Shown here: positions 23,197-33,397 of the stretch, piece after piece
How the letters are laid out: each line of letters opens with the position of its first letter
Numbering within the stretch: position 1 is the stretch's first letter
Assembly (NCBI GenBank): GCA_963920575.1
Contig: OY986964.1
Coordinates: 17,797,987 to 17,861,986 of the forward strand
Direction of reading: 5' to 3'
Source of the DNA: Narthecium ossifragum
Lineage: Eukaryota > Streptophyta > Magnoliopsida > Dioscoreales > Nartheciaceae
DNA: 64,000 nucleotides
Notes under the pieces: model-generated
The model's input: only the letters and a program-made list of their open reading frames with translations
Told to the model about the DNA's origin: nothing
Databases searched by the model: none
Translations under genes and position numbers: made by a program

Positions 23197-24706
23197 TGAT
23201 GAGTGCATGAAAGTGCCCTCTGAATAGCCTTATAACCATCTCAATTGTTAGATTATTACCCTTAATCAACATCTTTATTACTATTTTTATATTTATATGT
23301 TGCTTCACATAGTTGTTTGGAAAATGCAGAAAAAAGGAGCAAAGAAGCTAAAAAGATTACATGAATCAACTTGAAAGATTAAACTGTACCTGCTCATGAA
23401 GAACCAGATGATGGGCCATATATGGTTGGAAAGCCCTTGAAGTCTAGTTTCTTGAGAATTTTACGGTTCGTGATTTGGAGCTGGATAGGGGAAGTTACAG
23501 TGTTTCTAGTACCAGTGCGCAGGGCAGAATAGCTGAAGAAAGATGCAGGAAATAAAAGATCGATCTTCTTTACTAGAAAGATTGATCCGTTGTGGGCGTC
23601 GTCAACAATTGATGAAAGAGATCGATCTCTTCCTTGAAAAGATCGATCTGAACCTGGGCGTGTTCGAAGGAGCCTAGTCTACGGAGAAAGAAGATCGATC
23701 CTTTCCTTAAAGAGATCGATCTTAGTCGGGGCGAACCAGGTTATGAAAATTGAGAAAAGAAAGAAGATCAATCTTTATCCTAAAGAAGATCGATCTCTTG
23801 TCGGACGACCTGAAAACGAACGGACCAGATTTAATCCAAAAGTTGAAGCAAAGTTAGGGTTTCTTACCCCTATTTAAGGAAGTCATCCAAGACTTATGAA
23901 GGAGGTTAGCCAGCACTATTGGAGGAGTTTTGAAGGCCGGAAAGAGGGGAGAAGACTGCATGAATATCTAAGGTTTTTCTTTCTTATCCTTCTTATGAAT
24001 ATCTTGGTTGTTTTTATGAACATGAGTGGCTAATCCCTTTGCTAAGGAACCGATGTAGCCTAACTAAATCATTCTATGTTATTGGATCATGATTATTTAA
24101 TCAGTTTATTTTCCTAGTTTCATTCATTACTATAACTGAGATCCTAAATACGTTTATCTGGCCAATAGAAGTATTATAGATTATTTTATGTGAGATTGGG
24201 GGAGGGTTCATTCCCTAATCTTGCAGGATCTATGAATGAATGAGATTTAGTCGAAGCCAGGTTCAAGCTAAGACACTTCTTGGTTCATAATTGTTCCTCA
24301 GAGCTAAATGGATTCTTGATTGATCCTTAGCTATGGGTTCATTAGCTAGGGTTAATTGAAGGTACTTGGTGAAGACCGCGATCGAATGGATCATCATACC
24401 GGAAGAGCGAGCCCTTGAAATTAAACTGAGATCTTTATTGATTCAACGCATAGAATGAGGATGTTATGCTGAAGTCGGAACCTTAGTATTCATCCATCAT
24501 ATTTCCATCGTTTTCTTATTTTGTTATTAGATCATCTATTTTCAAGACTTCATATTCCTATTTTCCCTTCCTTATTTTCTTTCTTTTCTGTTCTTTAGCG
24601 TTTCACTCTAATAATCTTTACAAATCTCTGTGGGTACGATACTCGTCTTGCTACTATACTGATTGCACCGATTCGTATACTTGTGTGATATAATATTTAT
24701 TCATCA
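23197..24706 (+). repeat. 3' LTR of the TR-GAG element
   Basis: It runs TGATGAGTGCATG to TTATTCATCA, 1510 bp. Compared with the 5' LTR it carries an extra segment of about 24 bp (around 23764-23790) that adds one more palindrome unit, and an extra 22 bp near 23998-24020. The TATA-like CTATTTAAGG is at about 23869. Scattered substitutions show the insertion is not recent. Confidence 0.95.
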
Positions 24707-26969
24707 ATAGCCTACAGCTCGTCAGGGGGTAAACATGCATAAAGCAGATAAAGGTCTAAATTACAATAATCCAATATTATAATGGCGCCCACGGACCGTA
24801 AACAAGCAACAACACATTCAATCGAAATTTCGGCATTACGACGGTGTCCACAACAATCAACCGCAATTTCTACAACGGGGGTACAACCCCGGCCACGCAA
24901 TCATCAATCAACAACAAATATAATAAACAACACTAGGGCACAACTTCGGCCCATTCAGTTATCAAAACATCCCAAGGGCATGACTCCCTTGGTTCAACCA
25001 CAAAGCGGTAAATGGCATACTGTCAGCCCATTTAGTCTACGCAATTAAATACTCACATAAATCTAACAAGATTAACATTAATTGCGAGAAAAGATAATAT
25101 TTGCATGATTGAAACCTAGAGCTACACATGATTAAAACTTGACATAAATCCTTCATAATTACCCAAGAATTCATATACATGATATCTAACAGCCTTAGCA
25201 ATCTACTACGAGAAGACCGAAGTAAATAGATCAAGAAAAACTCCATTTTCGACCAAAAACCCAAGCTTTTATCAAGGATTCAGTTTCGTAGCAGATCAGG
25301 GAACAATTCACAATAAATAGTACAAAAATCTGAAAATTATGAAATAAGCGTCAGTTGAAAGTAGATTCGATGATCTACAACTTTGATCTTGATAATCAAA
25401 CAAGATCATGCACGTATGAGCCCAGATCTGAGCTAGAACAGCTCAACACGTAGAAAAACAGAGCTTCGGTAAAAACCGGAAAAACTTCCAAAACTCCGGA
25501 TAAGACCCATATCAAATTGCATGAAGCTTCAATAAATTACTAAGCATGCATCAAGGGACTAATTAGAACATAGAAATCCACTAACAAGCTAATTCTCAGA
25601 CTGCTACAGTAAACCACCGATAGAGGCGACAAAAACATTATAATTCAACATCCAAACAACTTCAGATTTAAAATTAAACATAGGGAGAAATAGATTAGCA
25701 TTCTAGGAACATGCTGACCAAGAATTAGGTCTAATTGAAGTCTAATTTCCTCAGATTTTACTAATCGATTTCTTAATTTCTGTTTCGCAGGAGTTTAGAA
25801 AACAATTCACTAAAAATCGTATATAAATCCAAAAATCACGAAACCAGCGGTAATCCAAAGAGAACTCGATGATCTACAACTTTCATCTTGAACATTTCAC
25901 GAGATCATGCTCACACAGCTCACAAACCGGGCTTGAACGTGACTGTTCATCGAAGAACAGAGATACGATAAAATCCGGGAATAAATGCTTAGAAAACCCA
26001 ATTGAATCACAATCAAATCCAAAGAACATCTACCAGATGAAGAACATGCATCGAGAGACTAATTAGAGCATAGAAATCAACTAATTCAACAATCAAACCC
26101 TAGATCTAGCATTTCCTAAAGATCAAGGTAGAAACCCTACCTTCACACGCTAATCCACTGCTAATCCACCTTGATCCGCCGTCCTCTGTCGAAGCCGCCG
26201 TCTCCAGCTCGTCGGAGTGCCGCCATAGGCCTCCCAAAACCGCAGCCATCGTCGTCGGAGAAGGAAGAGAGGCCGCGGGAGAGAGAAAAGGACCGAAGGA
26301 GAAGGAGGAGGGGCCGTCGCCGCTGCTTCTGGCTTGCCGGGGAACCGCCGGGAGCCGTCCAACGCCTCCATCCACGCGCGACGAGAAGATGGAGAAGGAG
26401 AGGAGGGAGAAGCCGGAGGGGATCTGGGAAGAGGAGAGGAGAGCTCGGGAGAGACGTGGGCACGGTGATGGCGAAGGAGCTCCGGAGGAGGATGAAGGGC
26501 GGCTGACGTGGTCGCGAGCGGAGGAGAAGGAGAAAAGGGAGAGGGATCGGGCACGGGGAAGGCAGGGGAAGGGAGAGGGAAAAGAAAAGAAAAAGGGAAA
26601 AATAAAGAAAGGGAGAGAGAATAGAGGGTTAAGCCACTTAAGTGGCTAAACCAATCTAGTTTAGTCAGTTTAATTGGACCGAGTCCGATTAAACTCCAAA
26701 TTGCGATATCTCTTCGCATTCCCGTCCGGATCTGTCGATCCCGAACACTCCTACTGGATCTATTCAATCACGTACATCAATCAAGGCTGTGTGTGCACTA
26801 CGCGGGTGTGAAACCGACCACCAAGGCGCAATTTACCAAATTGCCCTTGGAGTCCAAAAACAGCGATGCGATCAACTGATCGCAACCCAAGGCCAACCGG
26901 GCCAACACCAACCAAGCCAAGCCCTCGACCTAATGCGGTCGGACCGGGTTGGAGGAACGGGTACTCACA
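24707..26969 (-). repeat. Family B 5' LTR, 5' portion
   Basis: It resumes the LTR interrupted at 18282. On the minus strand it starts TGTGAGTACCC at 26969. It contains the conserved GCAATTTGGTAAATTGC inverted repeat (26828-26844) and both hairpin-plus-TTGTAGATC units (hairpins near 25428 and 25945). Summed with the other part the LTR is about 3.27 kb. The long proline/serine-rich minus-strand frame at 26150-26767 lies wholly in the LTR leader and has no domain. Confidence 0.85.
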
Positions 26970-27640
26970 TTCTTATTTTGACGTTGTTATTAGAGGCATA
27001 ATTCCCAGGTCTGTTATGCGTTTTCTCACTTTTCATTGAGAGAGATCGATCCTCCAGCCACGGTAGGATCGATCCTTCTTCGCATCACGCATAATTTTTA
27101 TTGGGCATTAGTCGGATCGACCCCACCTACCCCAAGGATCGATCCGATGTGGGTATTTAATTTTGGCAGAACGTAGTATTTTCTTTACTCCACCACATGA
27201 TCGATCGTTTTATCTCTCCGTCTAAACTTTACTCCTTAAGGTGGTTGGATCGATCGTGACATAGGAGAGGGATCGGTCCTACTTGTTTATTTAATTTTGG
27301 CAGAACGTAGTGTATTTTGCACTACACCTTCCGATCGATCATTCTATCTCTCCTTCAATAGTAGAAACTAGTTGCGAGAGTAGGATCAATCTTTCCTATC
27401 GTGACCGATCGATCCTAGGTAGCTATTTTTTTGGTGACAGAACTTGGTGTTTTGGACGAGTTACCTTCCGATCGATTCTTCTATTCGTCCTTCCCATTGA
27501 GTCTAGTTGAGTAAGTAGGATCGATCCTTTTAAACGAGTTAGATCGATCGGGCCTATTTATTCACTATATCATCCGATCGCACCCGATGCGTCCACGTGG
27601 CGAAGGATCGATCCAGCCGGTCTAGGGCGATCGATCCTGC
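26970..27640 (+). repeat. Tandem repeat array rich in GATCGATC palindromes
   Basis: Three units of about 130-136 bp start with TATTTAATTTTGGCAGAACGTAGT-like sequence at 27154, 27288 and 27424, with a diverged part unit upstream. Each unit holds two or more GATCGATC cores. The array starts element E just outside the family B LTR and precedes ORF1 by about 650 bp. A TTTATATTTC TATA-like tract lies at about 27789. Confidence 0.75.
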
Positions 27641-28289
27641 TCGAGTCTTTCTGAAAACATATATGGTTAACACCACCGTCGTCGTACCCAAGTCGGACTC
27701 CAACTCCAACTTAAGCACGATCCGTTCACCAGCCTTCACATCCTTATCAGCCTGGATTCCTACTCCGACTAGGCCTCCTAACGATTGGGTTTATATTTCT
27801 TTCTCTTGCTCCGCGGCCTCCGTTCAACTTCCTATCCTCTGCTTTTGGCTCTTGCTCTCCGTCGTCATCCCCGATTCTGGCGTGCTCCTCCAGGCTATTC
27901 CATCTTTCTGGTAAGACTCCAACGAGTCTTCGTCTTATCTACACCACTTTCTTTCGAGTTTTGTTGTGTGTCTACGCGGCGAACCCATGGTTTTCGTCAT
28001 GGGTTCTGACCAATGATGCCGGCAACCACGGCCGGCGTCCACCGCATTCTCTTCCTTGTTTCCGTTCTCTTCTCCCCCTTGCTTTTCTTGTTTTCCTTTT
28101 CTTGTTCCTTCTTCCCATCACCATGGTTGTATTGGATTTTGTCCCATCCTCTATTTCTGGTCGTTTGAGTTTTTCCTTCACTCCGTGAAGGATCGATCGT
28201 ACCCTTCTAGACCGATCGATCCTTCCCTAGCCAGTCTTTCTTCTTACGTTTCCTCTTACCAACGATCTAGTCTGCATGCATACTCCACG

Positions 28290-28861
28290 ATGTCTACATC
28301 CAGCGACGCTTCGTCATCGCTAGCCCCTGCCCACCTGGTTCGTCGAAGCACAATTTCGAGCCGGGGTCTCCTTTTTCTCAAGCCTCGGGCTTTTCATCCG
28401 ACGATGACTATGCGGTCTCAGCCGACTCGAGCCGACCACCGTCTCCGCCGGCAGTCTTCTGTTGCCCTCCATGGGAATTCCCCGATCCTGTTTACCCTGC
28501 CGGTTCTGTTATTGAATATCCTATCGGTGTTGAATTTCTTGGGCCAATGCCAACTCCTTATGTCTTTGCCCGTCTCGTGTATGCTATTCAGCATGACCCC
28601 GACCTCGACGATCCGTGGGTCGCTTTCATATTGCTAGACGGGTATTCCATTGTTGTACCACCGTGGTCCCTGATCGACCCTGAGCTTCTATCACCATCGG
28701 TCTCACCACCAGGGTCACCATACGCGTCCGATGACCCTGATCGTCCATTGTCCCCGAGGTCGAGCGAGATTGATTCAAATGAAGAGGAGATTGACACCAA
28801 TGAGATCATGGACCTGTTGGAGGACGATGATGAAGACGACGATGAGGACGGCGATGATTAG
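28290..28861 (+). CDS. Element E ORF1, uncharacterised acidic protein (probably frameshifted)
   Basis: I do not recognise the family. A plausible start is ATG at 28290 (MSTSSDASSSLAPAHL). A one-base shift near 28345 is needed to enter the frame that runs to the stop at 28859-28861. The longer frame gives a Ser/Pro-rich segment, a hydrophobic and aromatic middle (FARLVYAIQHDPDLDDPWVAF, then DGYSIVVPPWSLIDPELL) and a very acidic tail ending EDDDEDDDEDGDD. No signal peptide, zinc finger or polymerase motif is visible. It lies between two GATCGATC arrays in an element that has no visible pol. It may be a gag-like or accessory protein, but this is a guess. Confidence 0.5.
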
Positions 28862-29601
28862 GTTGTAGGACAATCTTGTTTTGACTTTTAGGACTTCTGC
28901 TTTGTGTCAATTTTAGTTTGTGTTCGTTGCTTGCTAGTTTTTCCTTTTTTGCCATTCAAATTTTTACTTTGTAGTATTGCTCTTTCTCATTTAGTTCGTT
29001 AATAAAATTTGAGTTAGGAATGGTTGGGTGTATGGTTTTGATTCCTGTGATACACCTTGCATGCCTTAGACGCTCCGCATAGATGCCATCCATATAGGGG
29101 TGAAATTCCTAGTTTACGGGCCAATAAAGCATGTTTGGCAGGAGACGGATCGATCCCTCCTATTGAGGCCGATCGATCCTACTCTTTCTTATCACGCTTT
29201 AAGTGTTACGTTGAGATGGTGACAAGTGGACTATGATCGATCCATCCCCATAGGATGGATCGATCCTAGTCGAGTTATTTTGGGATTTATAGCTAGGAGT
29301 TGGATGGATCCTAGGGTATTCTCACCCTACGATCGATCCTCCTCTCCCCCTTCTCGTTTCTCTCGGACACGCCGCTCATCGTTCTCCCCTCCGAACGGTG
29401 CTTGGCCTCGTCTCCGGCAAGACCTCCTCACCGCGAACCCCCACCGCACCACATTAGCTTCCTCCATCCTTCTTTCCCACTCACAACGTCGCCATTTCCT
29501 CCATCCTAGGGCAGTTCATCCAACCCCTTTCCAATTCTCCGCCCACGGTCCTTTGCCCCCGTCGAGCGTCGCCGGCTCCGATCTTGGCCTCCACCCCCAC
29601 C
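28862..29601 (+). other. Spacer between ORF1 and ORF2 with palindrome array
   Basis: There is no coding signal beyond short shadows. 29147-29342 holds about six GATCGATC cores in pairs. A TATA-like GGGATTTATAGC is at 29282-29293 and a pyrimidine-rich leader at 29340-29600 runs up to the ORF2 start. The layout repeats that of ORF1 (array, TATA-like tract, CT-rich leader, ATG). Confidence 0.5.
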
Positions 29602-29731
29602 ATGGTACGCACGAAGAATGTCATCCGCAAAGGCCTCGCCGGCAAAGGGAAAGGCATTGCCGCTTCTTCTTCCACCCCTTCCGCCAGACGACCACCGTTG
29701 CCCGCGTCCTCGATGAGTGCATCGCCGGCAG
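29602..29731 (+). pseudogene. Element E ORF2, N-terminal part (interrupted)
   Basis: ATG at 29602 begins MVRTKNVIRKGLAGKGKGIA, a basic N-terminus followed by a Ser/Pro/Ala linker. An in-frame ATG six codons upstream is possible, but the context and the similar MPQTKN start of the ORF at 58342 favour this one. The frame is cut by a family A LTR whose target duplication (GGCAG) ends at 29731. The coding sequence resumes at 32120. Confidence 0.7.
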
Positions 29732-32119
29732 TGTCGTGCCCCGACCCGCGGAAGCTCAACCGGGCGGGGCGACGCGAACCGGAACCTAACTAAATGCAGA
29801 AATAATGGCGAGGGGTTCTCTCTAACTTATTGGTTTCACTAAACAGTTCATAAGCACCCCTGAATAATACAATAATTTAAAACCTCAAAAGATATAATAT
29901 AATATTCAAAAACCTCAAAGGGGTTACAACAGTTTATACATCATACTCCCGTAGGAGACTAACTATAACAAAAGTGTAGAAAGTGATCACCGATCCTCAG
30001 ACCCCGCCAGACGCTGCCGCGCCACCAACCACCTGCCCGGTAGGGGCTACTGAAGAAGTGCTGGCGCCTGCACCAGCACAACGCAGCCCGGGTAGGAGTG
30101 AGCATAAAGCTCAGTAGGGTTCTACACTACGTCACACAGAAGGAAGGGGGAACGCAACAGTGTCGCCCTCAAGTAAGACCTGGGTGTACACAGGGGCCGC
30201 ATAACCCCACCGCGTGTCCCTGAGGCCCAGGGACTGCACTCAGTACCATGAACAACACTGGCGACGCACAACTGCAGGGAGCGACACTGCAGGCGGGAAA
30301 AAGGCACCGCTGAGTAGACAACTCCTCTACCCCAGGGTCAGCACAGTGGGACACTGGTTACACCTCAGCATCTGACTCAAGGCCGACACGACCTCTATAA
30401 TCATCAAGCAACATGTGTACCAGTCATCTAAGCCTATCATCAAGTTTGACTGGACACCATAATTCGAACCGAGTCCTAACTACCCAACCCCGGTCCTATG
30501 GCTAAATCCGAGCTTCCAGTCTTGGGACGGCGATCTACAAATCACCCATGCCCTAACCTTATGCAACTAATGCATAACAGAGAATGCATGCTATGAACAT
30601 ACACAAGCAAGAGAAATAGACATGCAACAGTATGAACAGGCAACATACAAGTCCAACCGGATCGCAGCAGCGGTACTACCAACCGCTGCCAGCCGATCCG
30701 CAGCGGGTCCCGGCATTACGACGGTACCATGACCGTCAATCGCGGACTCCTGCAACGGGGAGCAACCCTGAAAACTTCGATGAACAGTAAAAAATAATAT
30801 TATAATCCGAGCTTACAATATTATATTCAAAACAACAAAACATTCTCTACAAGCAGCAAGTTGACCCCGTCGATCCGACATCCAAACGACGTCGGATTCA
30901 AGATCCAACTTAGAATCTAGTAGATCTATATTCCAGGATCAACATATCCAAAATCCATAAACATCCAATGGCTGGATTAACGGAAAAACACTAATCAAAA
31001 CTAACTTACCAATGCTTGCTGCAACGCAGCCCACCTGTGCGAAAACCATAACAAATCGTACAAAACTCAGAAAATTATGAAATCAACTGGGTTAGAGAGT
31101 AGATCCAAAGATCTACAACTTTTATGCTCATCACAACCCAAGATAATACATGTACCAACCGAAAAACGCGCCGCAAGCCGGCTGTTCTTCAAGAACAGCA
31201 AAAACCGGAAAATCCGAAATTAATCATGCATAAATCCTACTAAAAACTCAACCAAAGATCATGAAACTTAATTCAGAAATTATACTAAGCAAGAGGAAGC
31301 TAACAACACAAAGAACTACAAGATCTACCGGCTAGATTTTAAGAAACCCATTAAACACTCTCGTAGGTAGAAAAACCTACCGAACTGCGCTAATTCCTTG
31401 GTTGATTGCTCGCTAGCCAGCTGCTAACCAAGCTCCAACCCACGTCAGTGATCGTCCTCACGTCGCCACGATTCCAACGAATCTTCAAGCTCCCAAAATG
31501 GTGGTCGGAGGAGGGAGAACGACGAAGAGCAAGGGGGCTGCCAGGAGAAAACAGAGCAAGCAGAGCTTGCGGGAAGAAGAAAGAAAGAAGGAAGAAGAAG
31601 AGAAAGAAAAAGAGAAGGAGAAAGAAGGGGAAGGTCGGGGAAGGTCGGGGAAGGTGGGGGAAAAAAAGGGAGGAGAGGTCCTCTCTTCTCCCGACAATGG
31701 AGGACGACGGAAGCTCAACTCCCAACTGCTCTAACTAAGAGGGATCGATCCAAGCCAAGAGGGATCGATCCAAGACACCACCCCGATCGATCCCACACAC
31801 CAAGGTGGATCGATCCGAGACAGGTTGGATCGATCCAAAACAGTTGGATCGATCCGACGGGTCAAAATCCCACCGACTCGCTCACGAGTCCGATCGATCG
31901 CTCAAGGGTCGTAAGCTGCCCAAAAGCAGGCTTCAGCGCGCCCGAGCTGGGATCTTCCGATCACGGTTCCACCTAACCATTCTAATCAAGCACTAACACA
32001 AACAATGTCAATGTGTGCATACGCGGGTGTGAAACAAAACCAACAAGACGCAATTTACCAAATTGCCCTTGCGGTCTACAACGAGCCACAGGGGTAGATG
32101 GACAGGTCCTCATAAGCAG
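29727..32119 (-). mobile_element. Solo family A LTR inside ORF2, target duplication RGCAG
   Basis: The LTR body is 29732-32114. On the plus strand it opens TGTCGTGCCCCGACCCGCG and ends GGTCCTCATA, the latter a mutated CACA end. Flanks are GGCAG (29727-29731) and AGCAG (32115-32119). There is no primer-binding site or internal region, so it is solo. An array of seven GATCGATC palindromes at 31742-31895 is denser than in the plus-strand copies. Confidence 0.88.
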
Positions 32120-32317
32120 TCTCAACATCTTCTCCTGGATCTACTCCTCCACCTCCGTCACGGCCGGTCCGTACCTCGAGAGCTTCCACCTTCTTCTTCG
32201 ACGGCTGCTACTCCTCTGTCCGGCAAGCGGAAAGCTTTCGGTGCTACCTCCTCCTCCAGGCCACCCTAGCGGAAGGCCCAGCCGTCTACAGCTCCGACCG
32301 TCGTCCGCGGCCTCCAC
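32120..32317 (+). pseudogene. Element E ORF2, linker part
   Basis: This is a Ser/Pro/Thr-rich continuation of ORF2 with a basic GKRKAFGATSSSRPP patch. The frame entering from the N-terminal part needs a one-base shift near 32188. A TAG stop is at about 32268. The frame then runs to TCCAC (32313-32317), where Cassandra is inserted, and continues in register at 36727. Confidence 0.65.
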
Positions 32318-32454
32318 TGTGAGGCCCGCTGGGTCTACCTTGGGGCAAGATGCCTGCGCCTAGAGGGCGGGGCTGAGTCGGGTAGCCGGGTAAGCAATCC
32401 CACAACGCCTGGGTAAGGTCCGGGGTTCAATATAAGTATATAGTAAGCCCTTAA

Positions 32455-33216
32455 GAGCATTCCCAACAGCTTCCCTATCCCTATCCCTATCCCTAAATTT
32501 AGGGAATATGAATAAAATTTGCCATCCAACAGATTCCCTATCCCTATATTCATTCTCTATCCCATTCCCTAAAACCAACTTGGTTCCCTATATTTAGGGA
32601 ACCAAAACTCATTCCCTAAATCTTAAAATAGTATTATTTTACACACTCTCTCTGCCACATCAGCATAAATAATATGATTAGTGATTCGGATTATATATAT
32701 AAAGTTTATTATATTATATATATTGTATTATATTATATATTTAATATATATTGTATTATATTATATATTTAATATATATTATATTATATAATATTATATA
32801 TTTAATATATATTATATTATATAATATTATATATTTAATATATATTATATTATATAATATTATATATTTAATATATTATATTATATTATATATTTATATT
32901 ATATAATATTATATATTTAATATGTAATCTTATATAATACTTATATAATAGATAATATAATATAATACTTACATAATATATAATATTATATATATTTATA
33001 ATATATATTATACTATATATTATATTATATTATATAGTATAGAAAGTCATTAAAAAAATGATTGAAATTTTATATTTTAAAGTTTTTAAGCGATATAGGG
33101 AATCAATATAGGAAATCTGTTGGTTGAACAACCCCAAAAGTGATTCCCTATATTAGTGAATGACATCAAATCACTTTAAAGTAGGGATAGGGATAGGGAA
33201 TCTGTTGGGAATGCTC
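32455..33216. mobile_element. Tourist/PIF-Harbinger-like MITE, TAA target duplication
   Basis: This is a 762-bp non-coding element. Its ends are inverted repeats of about 33 bp starting GAGCATTCCCAACAG and continuing with TTCCCTATCCCTA repeats. TAA flanks it on both sides (32452-32454 and 33217-33219), and the uninterrupted CCCTTAATAGAC target is visible in the other Cassandra LTRs at about 36061 and 36487. The centre (about 32690-33040) is almost pure A/T, made of TATATTTAATATATTATAT-like units. Confidence 0.88.
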
Positions 33217-33240
33217 TAATAGACACAACGCGTTTTAAAG

Positions 33241-33335
33241 CCATACTGGCAGTGATCCGCCAGAAAACTCCAAAGTTAAGCGTGCTTGCCTCGGAGCGGT
33301 CCCGGGATCGGTAACCTACTAGGAAGTTTTCTCAG
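33241..33335 (+). rRNA. 5S rRNA-derived segment in Cassandra LTR1 (not a functional gene)
   Basis: AAGTTAAGCGTGCTTG (5S box A region) and a decayed CGGGATCGGTAACC (box C region) are recognisable. The segment is inside an LTR and is diverged from true 5S outside the internal promoter. Confidence 0.8.
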
Positions 33336-33397
33336 ATTTCTGTGGCGAGCCAAAAGCAGATAATATTGTGTCGTGGTGCGACGCCGCTGGGCGGATC

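Larger units (their letters stand above)
18283..24706 (+). mobile_element. Complete LTR-gag-LTR element (TR-GAG type, Athila/Tat-like)
   Basis: This is a 6.4-kb element with two LTRs (18283-19746 and 23197-24706), a tRNA-Asp primer-binding site and one gag-protease reading frame, but no reverse transcriptase, RNase H or integrase. It sits inside a family B LTR. The flanks are ATAGT (18278-18282) and ATAGC (24707-24711), a 5-bp target duplication with one change. The uninterrupted target is visible in the plus-strand family B LTR near 7519-7530 (its reverse complement contains GGCATAGCCTACAG). The architecture matches terminal-repeat-with-gag elements, which rely on pol from a relative. Confidence 0.9.

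Noticed and set aside
26150..26767. 205-codon minus-strand Pro/Ser-rich open frame
   Set aside because: It is inside the family B LTR; the plus-strand copy of the same LTR (5690-6070) lacks the frame.
5594..26969. Plus-strand family B LTR (5594-8590) and minus-strand family B LTR (17278-26969) as the two LTRs of one element
   Set aside because: They are in opposite orientation, and family C and integrase sequence of another element lies between, so they cannot be a simple LTR pair without an inversion for which I see no further evidence.
28056..28289. Hydrophobic Phe/Leu-rich frame suggesting a signal peptide or membrane segment before ORF1
   Set aside because: It reflects a CT-rich leader that produces Phe/Leu/Ser in several frames; the coherent frame begins further on.
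32455..32516. CCCTATCCCTA repeats as interstitial telomere sequence
   Set aside because: The period and sequence differ from plant TTTAGGG repeats and the same tract appears inverted at the other end of the MITE, so it belongs to the terminal repeats.
32690..33040. AT-rich repeats as a possible origin or matrix attachment region
   Set aside because: They are the centre of a MITE with terminal inverted repeats and a target duplication; no further evidence supports another role.
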